Assembly (NCBI GenBank): GCA_020283715.1
Contig: JAIQCW010000118.1
Location: 62,001 to 126,000, forward strand
Length of the DNA stretch: 64,000 nucleotides
Reading direction: 5' to 3'
Origin: Cytauxzoon felis
Taxonomy: Eukaryota; Apicomplexa; Aconoidasida; Piroplasmida; Theileriidae
Notes under the pieces: model-generated
The model's database searches: none
Seen by the model: only the letters and a program-made list of their open reading frames with translations
Told to the model about the DNA's origin: nothing
Position numbers and translations under genes: made by a program
Shown: positions 63,424 to 64,000 of the stretch, piece after piece
How the letters are laid out: each line of letters opens with the position of its first letter
Position numbering within the stretch: the stretch's first letter is position 1

Positions 63424-64000
63424 TTAATCAAGTTTTTTTTGTATTGGGCTTTTCATTTCTGTATTATTTGATTTGAGTTTGGGTTTGAATTTGCGTCTTG
63501 TAATATTAGCTAATAATTTGAGTGTTTCATCGATGAAGATTACTGGGAATGACCATAATAAAACGGCTAGCCAATCATATCTATCGAGTGGAACAACATT
63601 GAAGATACCTGATAATGGTGTATATAAGATAAGGCAATGTAATGTAATAGAGAAGAGTGTAGCTAATATAAGATAGACATTAGACCATGGTGGCATAATT
63701 AATAATGAATAATCTTCAGATAATGCATTGAATGCATTAAATAATTCAATAACAACAAGTGTAGTTAGACTTAATGTTGAGGGTTTTAATTTACCACTAG
63801 TAAAATAAGAACATGGATCATCATTCATTGTAGATAATTTATTGACTTTGAAATTATTCCAACTTTTACATTGTCCCCAATTCATTAATTGATTTAATGT
63901 AATAAGAGTATTATTATCATTAGGACTAATACCTTTAACATACCACCATATAAAGATACCCATTGTAGAGAATCCAACATAGATACCTACAAATAAATAT
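63424..64000 (-). CDS. SERCA-type P-type Ca2+-ATPase, C-terminal part (cut by window edge)
   Basis: The frame is open to the window edge (YLFVGIYVGFSTMGIFIWWY...) and ends at 63424. Motifs of the SERCA C-terminal membrane domain: LSLTTLVVIELFNAFNALSED, MPPWSNVYLILATLFSITLH and FNVVPLDRYDWLAVLLWSFPVIFIDE, covering M7-M10. The phosphorylation and ATP-binding domains lie beyond the window. In apicomplexans the homologue (ATP6) loads Ca2+ into the ER. The tail after M10 is lysine-rich and ends KKLD. Confidence 0.92.
   Translation of the reverse strand, partial: YLFVGIYVGFSTMGIFIWWYVKGISPNDNNTLITLNQLMNWGQCKSWNNFKVNKLSTMNDDPCSYFTSGKLKPSTLSLTTLVVIELFNAFNALSEDYSLLIMPPWSNVYLILATLFSITLHCLILYTPLSGIFNVVPLDRYDWLAVLLWSFPVIFIDETLKLLANITRRKFKPKLKSNNTEMKSPIQKKLD

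Overview
The window is eukaryotic nuclear DNA and most probably comes from an apicomplexan piroplasm (Theileria/Babesia sensu lato). It is AT-rich and gene-dense. Introns are very small: 20-60 nt where they carry no insertion, and at least two are exactly 20 nt. Gene content fits as well: a ferlin, a DPY19-type C-mannosyltransferase, an ATG4 protease, a SERCA-type Ca2+-ATPase, and a nucleoside-transporter-like protein whose central loop carries tandem modules that remind me of Theileria equi expanded families. The species call is inference; I could run no search.

Layout. 0-15 kb: 5' end of a DEAD-box helicase, CAF-1 large subunit, an HSA/SANT (EAF1-like) protein, ATG4, and the 2190-residue NOT1 scaffold of CCR4-NOT. 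15-27 kb: dyskerin/CBF5, RecQ helicase, a RING-Deltex-C-terminal (DTC) ubiquitin ligase, a multi-exon DPY19 and SNW1/SKIP. 27-37 kb: a GB1/RHD3-type GTPase, an unrecognised repeat-bearing gene, a 2 kb AT-rich divergent intergenic region, a Caj1/Djp1-type DnaJ, and ALG13. 37-51 kb, all on the minus strand: LUC7, MTR4, a 1509-residue Integrator-7-like protein, a small gene and MAT1. 51-64 kb: a ferlin, then the transporter-like protein, a cysteine-rich antigen-like protein and the C-terminal end of a SERCA ATPase. Most genes serve chromatin, transcription, splicing and RNA decay; the last part is membrane and surface biology.

The outstanding feature is a family of short modular palindromic elements (called R1 here). 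They occur in exons, introns and intergenic DNA. Each has a terminal motif TCCACYTGAGGTCCAATCC and two small hairpins whose stems vary between copies by compensatory changes (stem 1 CTCT/AGAG, CCCT/AGGG, CCGT/ACGG; stem 2 GTCT/AGAC, CTCT/AGAG, CCAT/ATGG, CCAC/GTGG, CTG/CAG). Only one of the six frames of the core is open, and every exonic copy (HSA/SANT protein, RecQ, the unrecognised gene, the Integrator-7-like protein, ferlin) is in that frame, giving [21 protein letters not shown] peptides. Other copies expand otherwise tiny introns of CAF-1, LUC7, MTR4 (three introns), the Integrator-7-like gene (two introns) and MAT1 to about 310-570 nt. A second family (R2, about 273 bp, four copies) has related ends. 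This resembles the in-frame palindromic elements of Rickettsia, but in a eukaryotic nucleus.

Two well-conserved genes (MTR4 and ferlin) each need a one-base correction at an A8 homopolymer. These are either consensus errors or real slippage sites.
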